From positions 47,097 to 111,096 of the forward strand of contig NZ_JHVC01000013.1 in NCBI RefSeq assembly GCF_000619945.1: 64,000 nt of DNA, read 5' to 3'. Numbering within the stretch: the first letter of the stretch is position 1; each line of letters starts with the position of its first letter. Below, in pieces: positions 9,124 to 16,785 of this stretch. The stretch comes from Clostridium lundense DSM 17049. Lineage in GTDB: Bacteria; Bacillota; Clostridia; Clostridiales; Clostridiaceae. The position numbers and the translations under genes were made by a program. The notes under the pieces are model-generated. The model was not told the DNA's origin, ran no database searches, and worked only from the letters and a program-made list of their open reading frames with translations.

Positions 9124-9262
9124 GCTTATCTACCATCCACTGTACTGAATAAAAAACCGCATCCCTCTCCATATCAGTCATGCTTAACCATTCACTGTAA
9201 GTGATGCCTGTAAATTTTGCGCACTGTGCCCATCTGAGGAGATCGGCTTGCCGAGCAAAAAA
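9101..9262 (-). CDS. -1 frameshift extension of the tail assembly chaperone (gpGT-like)
   Basis: After the slippery site the -1 frame stays open for about 53 codons to TAA at 9101-9103, reading ADLLRWAQCAKFTGI then SMTDMERDAVFYSVQWM. This is good protein-like text with no start codon of its own at its beginning, and it fills an otherwise empty gap. G/GT frameshift pairs just upstream of the tape measure are near universal in long-tailed phages. Expression of the fusion is inferred. Confidence 0.8.
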   Translation of the reverse strand, partial: FFARQADLLRWAQCAKFTGITYSEWLSMTDMERDAVFYSVQWMVDKQNEEADN

Positions 9263-9582
9263 GCCACAGCGTCATCCGCCTTTTTCTCTAAGTCCTTTGT
9301 ATTACCAAACATTTTATTAAATACTAATTTATAAAAATTCACATCTGTATCTAACCATTCATTGAATAGTTCTTTGTAGTTTCCATCTGTACTTGAACTA
9401 TCAATTTCTACAACACATTTTGCTTTAACATAATCGTCAATTAATAGAGCACCTGATACTATAGCCTCTTCATCAATTTTCATCATTTGAATAACATTCA
9501 TTCTGTCACTTCCAATTGGAGCTCTAAATCTAATCACTTTCCCACTTGGTAACTCTAATGGGCCATAAATTTGTCTTTCCAT
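9184..9582 (-). CDS. Tail assembly chaperone, short (unshifted) product gpG-like
   Basis: A 132-residue protein between the tail tube gene and the tape measure gene, the standard site of the chaperone that coats the tape measure during tail assembly. The text RQIYGPLELPSGKVIRFRAPIG fits the family N-terminus. The last 30 codons overlap the -1 frame product through a T-TTT-TTG slippery heptamer. Start is ATG at 9582 with GAGG upstream. Confidence 0.8.
   Translation of the reverse strand: MERQIYGPLELPSGKVIRFRAPIGSDRMNVIQMMKIDEEAIVSGALLIDDYVKAKCVVEIDSSSTDGNYKELFNEWLDTDVNFYKLVFNKMFGNTKDLEKKADDAVAFLLGKPISSDGHSAQNLQASLTVNG
9256..9262 (-). other. Programmed -1 ribosomal frameshift site T-TTT-TTG
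   Basis: On the minus strand the zero frame reads GCT-TTT-TTG, which is a canonical X-XXY-YYZ slippery heptamer. Slippage by one base joins the chaperone to the open -1 frame that ends at 9101. A GC-rich stretch follows it, which could form a stimulatory structure. Confidence 0.75.
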
Positions 9583-9586
9583 AAAA

Positions 9587-10015
9587 TTAAACCTCCTCTA
9601 AGCCTTCGGCTTTAAAACTAAAATCATTTTTTACAACATCTTTACCCTTTGCCATAGAAACTGTAAGTTCAGGGATAACCACATTTAAGAGTCTGTATTT
9701 ACCTACAAGACCAAGATGTGGGGCGTTAATATTTGCAGTAACAGTCATTCTTGGGCTTGGTGGAATATAGCCACCACGCTTAAGTTCGCTTGTACCAAAA
9801 CATGACTTGACAATACCAAGATTTATCATTCCACGCTTAAGCTTACCTTCTATTTTAATTTCTCCATCAAGAATAGCTGCTATTCTTTCTCCTAGCTCTA
9901 AATATTCTTCAGTACCATTTTTAATTGAGAACTCCATTTCTTGAAATTCACCAGCAAGCTCTGGGCCAGTTGCCCCAGTAACAAGTGTTTTAACATTGAA
10001 CCCTTGAACAGGCAT
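9587..10015 (-). CDS. Tail tube protein (XkdM-like)
   Basis: A 142-residue protein of the size and position of the contractile-tail tube: downstream of sheath and upstream of the chaperone. It has the tube-type pattern MPVQGFNVKTLVTG, MEFSIKNGTEEYLELGE and KIEGKLKRGM. Its ribosome site (AAGGAGG) lies inside the last codons of the ferredoxin gene, three bases before this start, so the two are tightly coupled. Confidence 0.85.
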   Translation of the reverse strand: MPVQGFNVKTLVTGATGPELAGEFQEMEFSIKNGTEEYLELGERIAAILDGEIKIEGKLKRGMINLGIVKSCFGTSELKRGGYIPPSPRMTVTANINAPHLGLVGKYRLLNVVIPELTVSMAKGKDVVKNDFSFKAEGLEEV

Positions 10016-10018
10016 AGA

Positions 10019-10234
10019 CTATTCCTCCTTTTTAGCAGTTTTTTTAACTTCTGTTTTTGCTGCTTTATTATCATCTTCACTTACAATAAGCTTGACCGGG
10101 CAGGATCTAACACAAATTCCGCAATCTATACAGTCAGAAGATATAAAAGTTTTGCCATCGAATTTGATAGCACCTACAGGGCACACACTTTTGCAGGCTC
10201 CACAATTGGGACAGCCATCATTTATTTTGTACAT
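10019..10234 (-). CDS. 2[4Fe-4S] ferredoxin embedded in the tail operon
   Basis: A 71-residue protein with two complete clusters: CPNCGACKSVCP (Cys 8, 11, 14, 18) and CIDCGICVRSCP (Cys 35, 38, 41, 45), the layout of bacterial-type clostridial ferredoxin. A Lys/Glu-rich tail (about residues 57-71) is appended. It sits between sheath (11-bp gap, AAGGAGTGA ribosome site) and tube (3-bp gap), so it is co-translated with abundant virion proteins. It could be a virion component, a redox auxiliary gene or a captured host gene. All eight cluster ligands are intact. Confidence 0.93.
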   Translation of the reverse strand: MYKINDGCPNCGACKSVCPVGAIKFDGKTFISSDCIDCGICVRSCPVKLIVSEDDNKAAKTEVKKTAKKEE

Positions 10235-10245
10235 ACAATCACTCC

Positions 10246-11643
10246 TTATTCACCAAGATATCTTTCTATATGATGATCTACATAGTCAGCAGCAAACACA
10301 GGTCTTATTCTAACTTTTGTTTTAAGCATTCTTGCTGCCATTGTTTCCGGTGTATTAATACTTTCATCACACACCGTCGGCTTAAAGTCGTAAATTTTAC
10401 CATCATCTTTTTTAATCTGCAGTATTGCATCTATTTGCTCTGCTACAGCCTGCATAATGGAAGTAGTTATATTCTTTGACTTAACCCATCTTGTAGACAC
10501 ATAAATTTCAGTTTCAATCTCATCAAACTCACGCCTTATACTAATCTGACTCCAGTTTGTGTCAGTAGAAAGATTTACACCATTCATAACTCTATATCCT
10601 GAATCAGGAGCGATAGGTGAAATTCTTGCCTTTGTAAGTGCTTTAATATCACCACTGGTAAGTTCAATTTCCTGTGATACAATACCATTTACAATCCTAT
10701 TTGATGGAGATTCATGTGCTCCACCACTTACTAGAACACCAGCATAAAAGCCATCAGGAGCAATATACTGTCCTGCTATATCAGTGTATTCATTCCAAGG
10801 ATAACTAAACTCAGCTCTCATAGAATCTAAGTTTTGAGTTAAAGCACAAACAGCATCAATATCCAAAGATGGGGGAGGATTTAAAACTGCAGTTCTTAAG
10901 CCATCCCTTACAGAAAGGTTCATTGCATGTGTTATAAGTGCATTTCTTACAACATCTGAATACTGCTGAGCACAAATTATAACATTAACATTTTCAGTTT
11001 CAAGCAGCTTAAGACCTGTCCTCTTGCCATCAACTATTGTTCCAATATAATCAGAATCCGTTGCTGTCGCTCCATCATTTCCACCTGTAAGTGGTACAGC
11101 TGAAAGAGCCTTTGGAATAGCTGAAGCTCCTGCTGCAAGTGTCAACGTAACAAATTCTGAGTTTACAGCTCCAATACTATCAAGAGTTAGATTGTCAAAG
11201 GTTTCAGTTTTACCTCCATAAATAACAACAAGCTTAAATGTATTAGCATTAGTTCCTGCAGCTACAGCCACAAGAATTTCATTTCCCCATGTACCGGGAG
11301 TTAAAGCCTTTACAGTTACAGAATCATTTGAAGTACTGTCCTTAAGAGTAAATGAAGCTTCTTTAATTCCTGCTCCAGCAATTCTAACTACCACAAAATT
11401 CTTAGCTCCTTGAGCCATAGCAGGCCATATAGATTTACACCCTGTAAGACCTGTTTTATCCTTTCCGAATATCTTAGTCAGTGAATCAAAAGATGTAATA
11501 ATCTTTTTTTCATTCAAAGGCCCTTTTTCAAAGGTACCAACTACTCCTATAACATCTGAGCTTACAAGCTGCACTGGTGGAGTACCTTCATCTTCAATAA
11601 TCTCAATACGAGGTTCAATATAATCAACTGACAATAAAATCAC
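10246..11643 (-). CDS. Contractile tail sheath protein (XkdK-like)
   Basis: A 465-residue protein of usual sheath length. The N-terminus reads DYIEPRIEIIEDEGTPPVQ and then VVGTFEKGPLNEKKIITSF, the sheath subunit beginning. The C-terminal domain has SIRREFDEIETEIYVSTRWV, the conserved inter-subunit arm. It is followed by the ferredoxin and tube genes. It contracts to drive the tube into the host. Confidence 0.93.
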   Translation of the reverse strand: MILLSVDYIEPRIEIIEDEGTPPVQLVSSDVIGVVGTFEKGPLNEKKIITSFDSLTKIFGKDKTGLTGCKSIWPAMAQGAKNFVVVRIAGAGIKEASFTLKDSTSNDSVTVKALTPGTWGNEILVAVAAGTNANTFKLVVIYGGKTETFDNLTLDSIGAVNSEFVTLTLAAGASAIPKALSAVPLTGGNDGATATDSDYIGTIVDGKRTGLKLLETENVNVIICAQQYSDVVRNALITHAMNLSVRDGLRTAVLNPPPSLDIDAVCALTQNLDSMRAEFSYPWNEYTDIAGQYIAPDGFYAGVLVSGGAHESPSNRIVNGIVSQEIELTSGDIKALTKARISPIAPDSGYRVMNGVNLSTDTNWSQISIRREFDEIETEIYVSTRWVKSKNITTSIMQAVAEQIDAILQIKKDDGKIYDFKPTVCDESINTPETMAARMLKTKVRIRPVFAADYVDHHIERYLGE

Positions 11644-12113
11644 ATCCCTTCCATTTCTATATCAATATCATCACTAAAGAAACTAATTTCATCCTTCTGT
11701 CTTTCAGAATAGAATGTAGCATGATATTCAAGCATAGCAGCATGCCAAATCACAGTGTCAGAGCTGTCTGCATAAATATATTCAATTTCTTTAATTTCTC
11801 CTGATGAAATAGTTCCTTCAAGAGTAACATCTTTATTAAGAATCCTGCGCATTATTTCTGAAAGCTCTCTAATTTTTCTTTCGCCTTCTTCAGGATCTGC
11901 TTCTTGAGTATAAACATAAATTAATATAAGTGCTTCTGCCTCATCAGTCTCATTGTCATAGAGTTCATATGTAACTTTTTGGCAGGAAGCACTTATACTT
12001 GTACCAATATCCGGCAAAATACCATTTATCTTATGATAATTACAAACTTCTTCAAGGCTTTGATTAACTTTGAATGTATCTATTATTTTATCTAATACAT
12101 CATCTATTACCAT
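11640..12113 (-). CDS. Tail completion / terminator protein (Mu gp37-like position)
   Basis: A 157-residue acidic protein whose stop overlaps the sheath start by 4 bp (ATGA type). Position between the gpG/S-like morphogenesis protein and sheath is that of tail terminator proteins. The text VTYELYDNETDEAEALILIYVYTQE predicts an alpha/beta fold. Family identity rests mainly on synteny. Confidence 0.6.
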   Translation of the reverse strand: MVIDDVLDKIIDTFKVNQSLEEVCNYHKINGILPDIGTSISASCQKVTYELYDNETDEAEALILIYVYTQEADPEEGERKIRELSEIMRRILNKDVTLEGTISSGEIKEIEYIYADSSDTVIWHAAMLEYHATFYSERQKDEISFFSDDIDIEMEGM

Positions 12114-12747
12114 TGCTTAAGACCTCCTTATAGAAATCTTTAACAGTTGAAACAATCTGTCTATTTTCCTTATCTGTAATTACAAGATAAGGTCTAGCAG
12201 GTATTTTAACACTCTTAACTTTTATTATCTTGCCTCCACCAACAGGTATACAAAGACAGTTGCCATTTTTAGGTTTTATAACTCCACCGAACTGGTGAAT
12301 TCTTGCATAAATGAGAGTAGAACCTACTGCAACAGAATTAGCATTAGCTTCAAAATTTATACTTTGCTTTAATCTACCTGAATTTTGAAGAATCTTATTT
12401 GATGAAACACTGTCAAATATCGAACTTTTCTTTTTATCTAAAGCATTAGAGCTTCGTTTATTTTCTCCAAATAAAGAGTTATACATAAGTTGCTTACCTC
12501 TTTTTGTATTAGTAAAATTATCGTAAGCTTTATTTCCATAAGATTCATTAGTAAAACTACTTCTTTTTTGCCATTTATTTGGTCTACCTTCTTCTTCAAA
12601 ATTTTCAGTAATTCCACCAACCATTATTTCACCAATTTTTCTAAAAACAGGTCTTAAATTTTGCCCTCTTGAAGCCAAATTACTAAGTACATTAATAACT
12701 GGTTTTAAGCCCTGAGCCTCAATTTTAACATCAATTGGCTTTACCAT
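12100..12747 (-). CDS. Phage virion morphogenesis protein (gpS / Mu gpG family)
   Basis: A 215-residue protein from ATG at 12747, preceded by GGAGGAGG; an earlier in-frame ATG lies in the upstream gene. Family signals are GRPNKWQKRS near residue 55, ILQNSGRLKQSI and YARIHQFGGVIKPK near the end, then ARPYLVITD. It is a tail-completion protein joining head and tail. It overlaps its upstream neighbour by 7 bp. Confidence 0.88.
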   Translation of the reverse strand: MVKPIDVKIEAQGLKPVINVLSNLASRGQNLRPVFRKIGEIMVGGITENFEEEGRPNKWQKRSSFTNESYGNKAYDNFTNTKRGKQLMYNSLFGENKRSSNALDKKKSSIFDSVSSNKILQNSGRLKQSINFEANANSVAVGSTLIYARIHQFGGVIKPKNGNCLCIPVGGGKIIKVKSVKIPARPYLVITDKENRQIVSTVKDFYKEVLSNGNR

Positions 12748-13169
12748 CTTGAAAGAGCCTCCTCCATATCGCTTCTTTTTCTTGTCCTTTTCATACATGG
12801 TGTCTGAAGGTTCTGAGGCTTATTAATTTCAATAATTCCTGGATATCTGTCAAGCAAGCCATTTACAACAATGTTTTTAAGATCTGCTTCTGCTCTTTTG
12901 AAATAAACTTCAGCAAGTGGGGTTTGTTCCTTGCTTCTTGCAATATCAGCATAATATTTATCAATAATAAAAGATGCTGCAAAATCAGAAGCAATACTTA
13001 TAACCAGTGGGGGAGTAGGGGAGGGAAGGGGAAGTACATATCTTGTAGCTAGTACTGCATCAATCCTTGCCTCCGCCTTAGTTATAAATTTTGCTACTTC
13101 CTCGGAACTTATCTGATTCGTTCCAATCTTATTGCAAAGACCTCTTACATCAACCTCCGTAATATACAT
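12741..13169 (-). CDS. Head-tail connector, DUF1320 (Mu gp36-like)
   Basis: A 142-residue protein from ATG at 13169 (ribosome site AAGGGTGAGA). It has the DUF1320 layout: YITEVDVRGLC at the start, KAEARIDAVLATRYVLPLP, then SIASDFAASFIIDKYYA. It follows the major capsid gene, as in Mu. It ends in an unusually basic stretch (MKRTRKRSDM). Confidence 0.85.
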   Translation of the reverse strand: MYITEVDVRGLCNKIGTNQISSEEVAKFITKAEARIDAVLATRYVLPLPSPTPPLVISIASDFAASFIIDKYYADIARSKEQTPLAEVYFKRAEADLKNIVVNGLLDRYPGIIEINKPQNLQTPCMKRTRKRSDMEEALSRW

Positions 13170-13180
13170 AACTCTCACCC

Positions 13181-14188
13181 TTAACCAACATTAGCAGAAA
13201 CAACCCAGTTAGGATGATAAAGCCTTGGAAGTCCATATATACCAACAGTAATATCAACAAAAGGATTTTTCTCTGCCTCTGACTTATCTTCAACAATAGA
13301 AAACTTTCCTGGCTGTGGTTTGTCAAGACCGCCATTATGAAGACTTATAGTAGTACCAAAGTCCATCATATCTTCTCCTGGTTGTCCTTGACCTACAAGT
13401 ATAAACTTTGTATCTGGAATAAATGAATTAAAGTTTCCACTTGCATCCACATATCCCTCATCATAAATTACAAAGTCGATATCAGGATAGAAAAGTTTCA
13501 TTGCTGACGATATATTGGTTGCTGATAAAAATGCTGAATAAGTAGTGTTCTTTAAAAGTTCCTTTATTCCATTATTAGCTGCCAAATATCCAGCTACTGT
13601 ATAATTAAAATAAGCTTTAGTTGGCTTTGCTCCTGTACCTCTAAACAACAAAATATATTTGTTTAAGTCGCCAAGTATATCCGCAGTAGGATCATTCCAT
13701 TTCTTAGTTGGTGTTGGAGCATTCTTACTTGGAATATCATAAGGAACAGTATATTTAACTCCATTTTCATCAATTTGAACTTTACCATTAACAAGTGGCT
13801 GCCATGTAAGCCATTCAATTCTTGTTTCCAACCTATCATCAAGCTGCAATGATTTTTCAAGCACAAGCATTCTACCAGCTCTCTCATTGTAGCTTCCTGC
13901 AGCTCTTGCATATAATAGTTCCTTTTCATCAATTCTCTTGGTTTCCTTCCAATATCCAGTACCAACTTTCTTTGTTCTCATGCCTGCAAGTTTAGCAAGC
14001 TTAGGATCTGAACCAAGATTATGGGCTGGAGTCATTCCAGAGCTGGCTTCTATAACATCAAATTCAATTTCTGCAGAATACACCTCTCTTATAGGACAAA
14101 AACTTCTCCCTATAAATCTTGTAGGATCAACTGCTCTATTTCTGACAACATGAGTAATCTCTCGGGTAGTAGGAAATAACATAGTCAT
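13181..14188 (-). CDS. Major capsid protein (gpE-type)
   Basis: A 335-residue protein of HK97-fold E-type. It shows RFIGRSFCPIREVYSAEIEFDVIE at about residues 23-46, the DILGDLNKYI spine helix, and FVIYDEGYVDASGNFNSFIPD near 240-260. It lies directly downstream of a decoration protein and the protease/scaffold gene. Unlike Mu itself, which uses a gpT capsid, this phage pairs a Mu-type portal and protease with an E-type capsid. Confidence 0.85.
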   Translation of the reverse strand: MTMLFPTTREITHVVRNRAVDPTRFIGRSFCPIREVYSAEIEFDVIEASSGMTPAHNLGSDPKLAKLAGMRTKKVGTGYWKETKRIDEKELLYARAAGSYNERAGRMLVLEKSLQLDDRLETRIEWLTWQPLVNGKVQIDENGVKYTVPYDIPSKNAPTPTKKWNDPTADILGDLNKYILLFRGTGAKPTKAYFNYTVAGYLAANNGIKELLKNTTYSAFLSATNISSAMKLFYPDIDFVIYDEGYVDASGNFNSFIPDTKFILVGQGQPGEDMMDFGTTISLHNGGLDKPQPGKFSIVEDKSEAEKNPFVDITVGIYGLPRLYHPNWVVSANVG

Positions 14189-14205
14189 AATTCATCATCC
14201 TTCCT

Positions 14206-14751
14206 TTATAAAACTAAAATATTATTAACAACTCTTCCGTATAAATCCTTAAGAGATATACTATCAATTCCAGTTACATAATTAGTATCAAAAACTCCCT
14301 TTATATAGACACTAGCAACAAATTCGCTTCCATCATCAATAACGGGTTCTGCTAACACACCAACAGCCTTTTCAGACCCATCTTTCACAAATAAAAAAGA
14401 CCCTGCAGCATGAGCAGTAGTAAGTCCAGTTGTTACCGTTACAGTTTTTGTTCCAGTATTTATATTAGTTACAGCTCCAAGGTCTTCAAGCGCAGTTCCA
14501 TCTGCTTTCATAATATGAACAGAATCACCAATTTTAACAGGAATACTGTCAATAACAAGTTGCGTAGCAGACACTGCTGCATCGGCTGTTAAAGTAGCTC
14601 TTCTTACTTTTTCTGCATATCCATCCTCTTTTACTCCCACAATACATCCTGTATCAATATCACCAGAATTTAAAAAGGTAAGTGGAATTTTAACACAACA
14701 TTCTCCTGCCACATAACGGGGATCTCTATCTACATAAATAACTTCACTCAT
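14206..14751 (-). CDS. Head decoration-type protein
   Basis: A 181-residue protein. The first 40 residues (YVAGECCVKIPLTFLNSGDI) and the last 60 (VLAEPVIDDGSEFVASVYIKG) match gpD-like decoration proteins. The middle carries an about 55-residue beta-rich insert (SATQLVIDSIPVKIGDSVHI). It lies between protease/scaffold and major capsid, the usual place for a capsid-stabilising protein. Confidence 0.7.
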   Translation of the reverse strand: MSEVIYVDRDPRYVAGECCVKIPLTFLNSGDIDTGCIVGVKEDGYAEKVRRATLTADAAVSATQLVIDSIPVKIGDSVHIMKADGTALEDLGAVTNINTGTKTVTVTTGLTTAHAAGSFLFVKDGSEKAVGVLAEPVIDDGSEFVASVYIKGVFDTNYVTGIDSISLKDLYGRVVNNILVL

Positions 14752-14770
14752 AGCTTACGCCTCCTTTAAA

Positions 14771-15793
14771 TTAAAGAATATATTTTCCATCATCAGTAAT
14801 CTTGCCGCCAAGAGCTTTGATGTCTTCATCTGCAAGCTTCTTATAATCTTCATCATTCTCACCAGTTTTTTGTGAATATTGAGAACCAAACTGAACATAC
14901 TTAACTCTTGAAGTCTCTGGCAAGCTTCCAAGCATATCATAAATCATGTCTGAAAGCTTCTTTTCACTATTATCAGCAAGTTTTATAGTGCTTGAAGTTG
15001 GCATTGCAAGAAGTAGCTCTTTAGCCTTGTCACAAAGTACAGGAGGTATTCCTTTAAGCTTAAGCTCAGAAAGCTTCATCTCAACTTCCTTTTCTTCATT
15101 GACTTTCTTTATGCCAGTATTATCATTTTCCAAATCGGATAACTTTTTCTTTACAGCCTCCAGCTCTGCTAAAAGTTTTGCATTTGAATCTTCATCCTTT
15201 CCATCTGCCCCCTCAACTTTTTGAGGTTCGGTTGGAGACACATCTGAAAGTTTCATCTTTGTAGTCAGTGCAGTAAAAAAATCTGATAACTTCTTTAAAA
15301 ATTCATCCATTTTATTTCCCTCTCTTTCTTCAAAATCAAGATAAAATTCATTATTATTAACATCTGACAACACCACATTTTCAGGAAGGTGTGTCAAAAA
15401 AGGTTCATTGGTTAAAGCTATAGCAGAAAGTACAGTTCCCACATTCTTGCCTGAAGTCTTTTCAATGTAGTTATCATCATACTCCGCCGAAGCAAACCTG
15501 TATTTCTTTGATTTAATAAGATTCTCCACATTCTCATCACAAGGTTCACAAAGGGCATAAAGCACATTTCCTTCTTGAACAATGTCCTTAATCCATGCCT
15601 TAGCTTCAGCATCTCCAAAAGTAGAAGAATCACTTTTATCATGTCCAATCCTTATAAAAGGAGGTCTTCCGAGTGCATTTTCTTTAAAATTATTAACAAA
15701 TTGTCTAAACTTTTCTGGAGAACCTTTAATGGTTCCGTATTTTGGATGTTTCCATTCACCAAGTCTAAAAAAAGGTATTTTTAAAAGTCCCAT
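14771..15793 (-). CDS. Prohead protease-scaffold (Mu gpI family)
   Basis: A 340-residue protein. The N-terminal about 130 residues are the protease part: FRLGEWKHPKYGTIKG, PPFIRIGHDKSDSSTFGDAEAKAW (catalytic His region) and KYRFASAEYDDNY (catalytic Ser region), then SAIALTNEPF. Residues about 170-260 are highly charged coiled coil (scaffold), as in Mu I/Z. It is processed during head maturation. Ribosome site AGGAGGTGA is strong. Confidence 0.88.
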   Translation of the reverse strand: MGLLKIPFFRLGEWKHPKYGTIKGSPEKFRQFVNNFKENALGRPPFIRIGHDKSDSSTFGDAEAKAWIKDIVQEGNVLYALCEPCDENVENLIKSKKYRFASAEYDDNYIEKTSGKNVGTVLSAIALTNEPFLTHLPENVVLSDVNNNEFYLDFEEREGNKMDEFLKKLSDFFTALTTKMKLSDVSPTEPQKVEGADGKDEDSNAKLLAELEAVKKKLSDLENDNTGIKKVNEEKEVEMKLSELKLKGIPPVLCDKAKELLLAMPTSSTIKLADNSEKKLSDMIYDMLGSLPETSRVKYVQFGSQYSQKTGENDEDYKKLADEDIKALGGKITDDGKYIL

Positions 15794-15963
15794 TAATAAA
15801 ATTCACCTCCTTTCAAATCCAAATATATAGGACAAGCATATACATAACGTCATAACGCGTTATTACGGACTTCTATTAAACGAAAATACCTTGTAGGTAT
15901 ATTTACCCTTTTTAAAAGTCCAAGCCCTTAAAAAGGCTTTAAATTAATTGTTTTAAATTTATA
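15794..15963. promoter_or_regulatory. 170-bp non-coding gap between F-like and I-like genes; candidate strong-gyrase-site equivalent
   Basis: This is the longest non-coding gap inside the structural part of the late operon. It contains a perfect 12-bp palindrome ATAACGCGTTAT (15852-15863), another ATAACG at 15844-15849, and an AAGCC/GGCTT hairpin at about 15927-15944. In Mu the central strong gyrase site lies between genes G and I; this gap is at the matching position and about 19 kb from the left end. Function is inferred from location only. Confidence 0.4.
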
Positions 15964-16785
15964 TTAGGTTGTCCTCCAACCAGCAGGTAAAGAAGCTGTC
16001 ATTGACCAATCAAGCTGCTTATCTGTCGGCTTTTCAAAGTAAGGTTTAAGAATACTTCTGCATCTTCCATGCAGTGGGGGAGTATTCATAGCAAGCTCTG
16101 TAGAATCAAGTCTCATTACTAGCCCATGTCTTGATCTACATTGGTCACTTGTCCTTCCATCCATAATTGCTGAAAATTGAACATACTCAACACCATCTTC
16201 ATAAAATGAAGTAACTCTTCCCTTATTGTAGTAATAGGTGCTTTCTGTAATACTTATTAGCTCACCACGATCCATACAGGTATTTAAAGTTTTTGATATC
16301 TGTTTTTCAACTTCAAGCTCATCAGCACCCTTAATCTTTTCCCTCATTATATTCTTAATAGTTTCTACAATGTCTTGCGTTACATTGCCCGATAAAACAA
16401 GCTGCCTTTTACTTATAGCAGACATAGCATTTTCAGGATAAATCCAGAAGCTTATATCAATCTCTGGAGGGAGTGGCTCTGCTAATTTTAAAGCTTTAAG
16501 CTTTTTAAACTCTTTAACTTCTCTTCCTGAAGCTATAACTTCATATTTTCCATGAAGCCTTCCCATGTTAAAACAATTGAAGCTATGCTTCTTGAAAACT
16601 TTATTTAATTCCTGAGAATATTTTTTAGATATTCTATTGAATTCATCCTCCATTGCTGAAACGCTAATGGGCTTGTATCTAGAAGCAAACTGAAAAAGCT
16701 TTTTAATGATTTTGCCATATTCTTTGAGAAAAATTATATCTTCCTCATCCAGCTCTTTTTTAAATTTACTGTCTAAATCATTCAT
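15964..16785 (-). CDS. Minor head protein (Mu gpF / SPP1 gp7-like)
   Basis: A 273-residue protein. The C-terminal third is the head-morphogenesis domain: RVTSFYEDGVEYVQFSAIMDG, then RTSDQCRSRHGLVM and NTPPLHGRCRSILKPYF, with the conserved C-x(4)-H and HxRCR signatures. The helical N-terminus probably binds portal. It overlaps the portal gene by 8 bp. Confidence 0.9.
   Translation of the reverse strand: MNDLDSKFKKELDEEDIIFLKEYGKIIKKLFQFASRYKPISVSAMEDEFNRISKKYSQELNKVFKKHSFNCFNMGRLHGKYEVIASGREVKEFKKLKALKLAEPLPPEIDISFWIYPENAMSAISKRQLVLSGNVTQDIVETIKNIMREKIKGADELEVEKQISKTLNTCMDRGELISITESTYYYNKGRVTSFYEDGVEYVQFSAIMDGRTSDQCRSRHGLVMRLDSTELAMNTPPLHGRCRSILKPYFEKPTDKQLDWSMTASLPAGWRTT

Noticed and set aside
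9184..9582. Tail chaperone frameshift as a sequencing error or broken gene
   Set aside because: A perfect slippery heptamer occurs at the overlap and such a frameshift is the rule at this locus in tailed phages.
10019..10234. Ferredoxin call as a chance cysteine pattern in another frame
   Set aside because: Both complete CxxCxxCxxxCP motifs, strong ribosome site, correct length and tight operon spacing are present.
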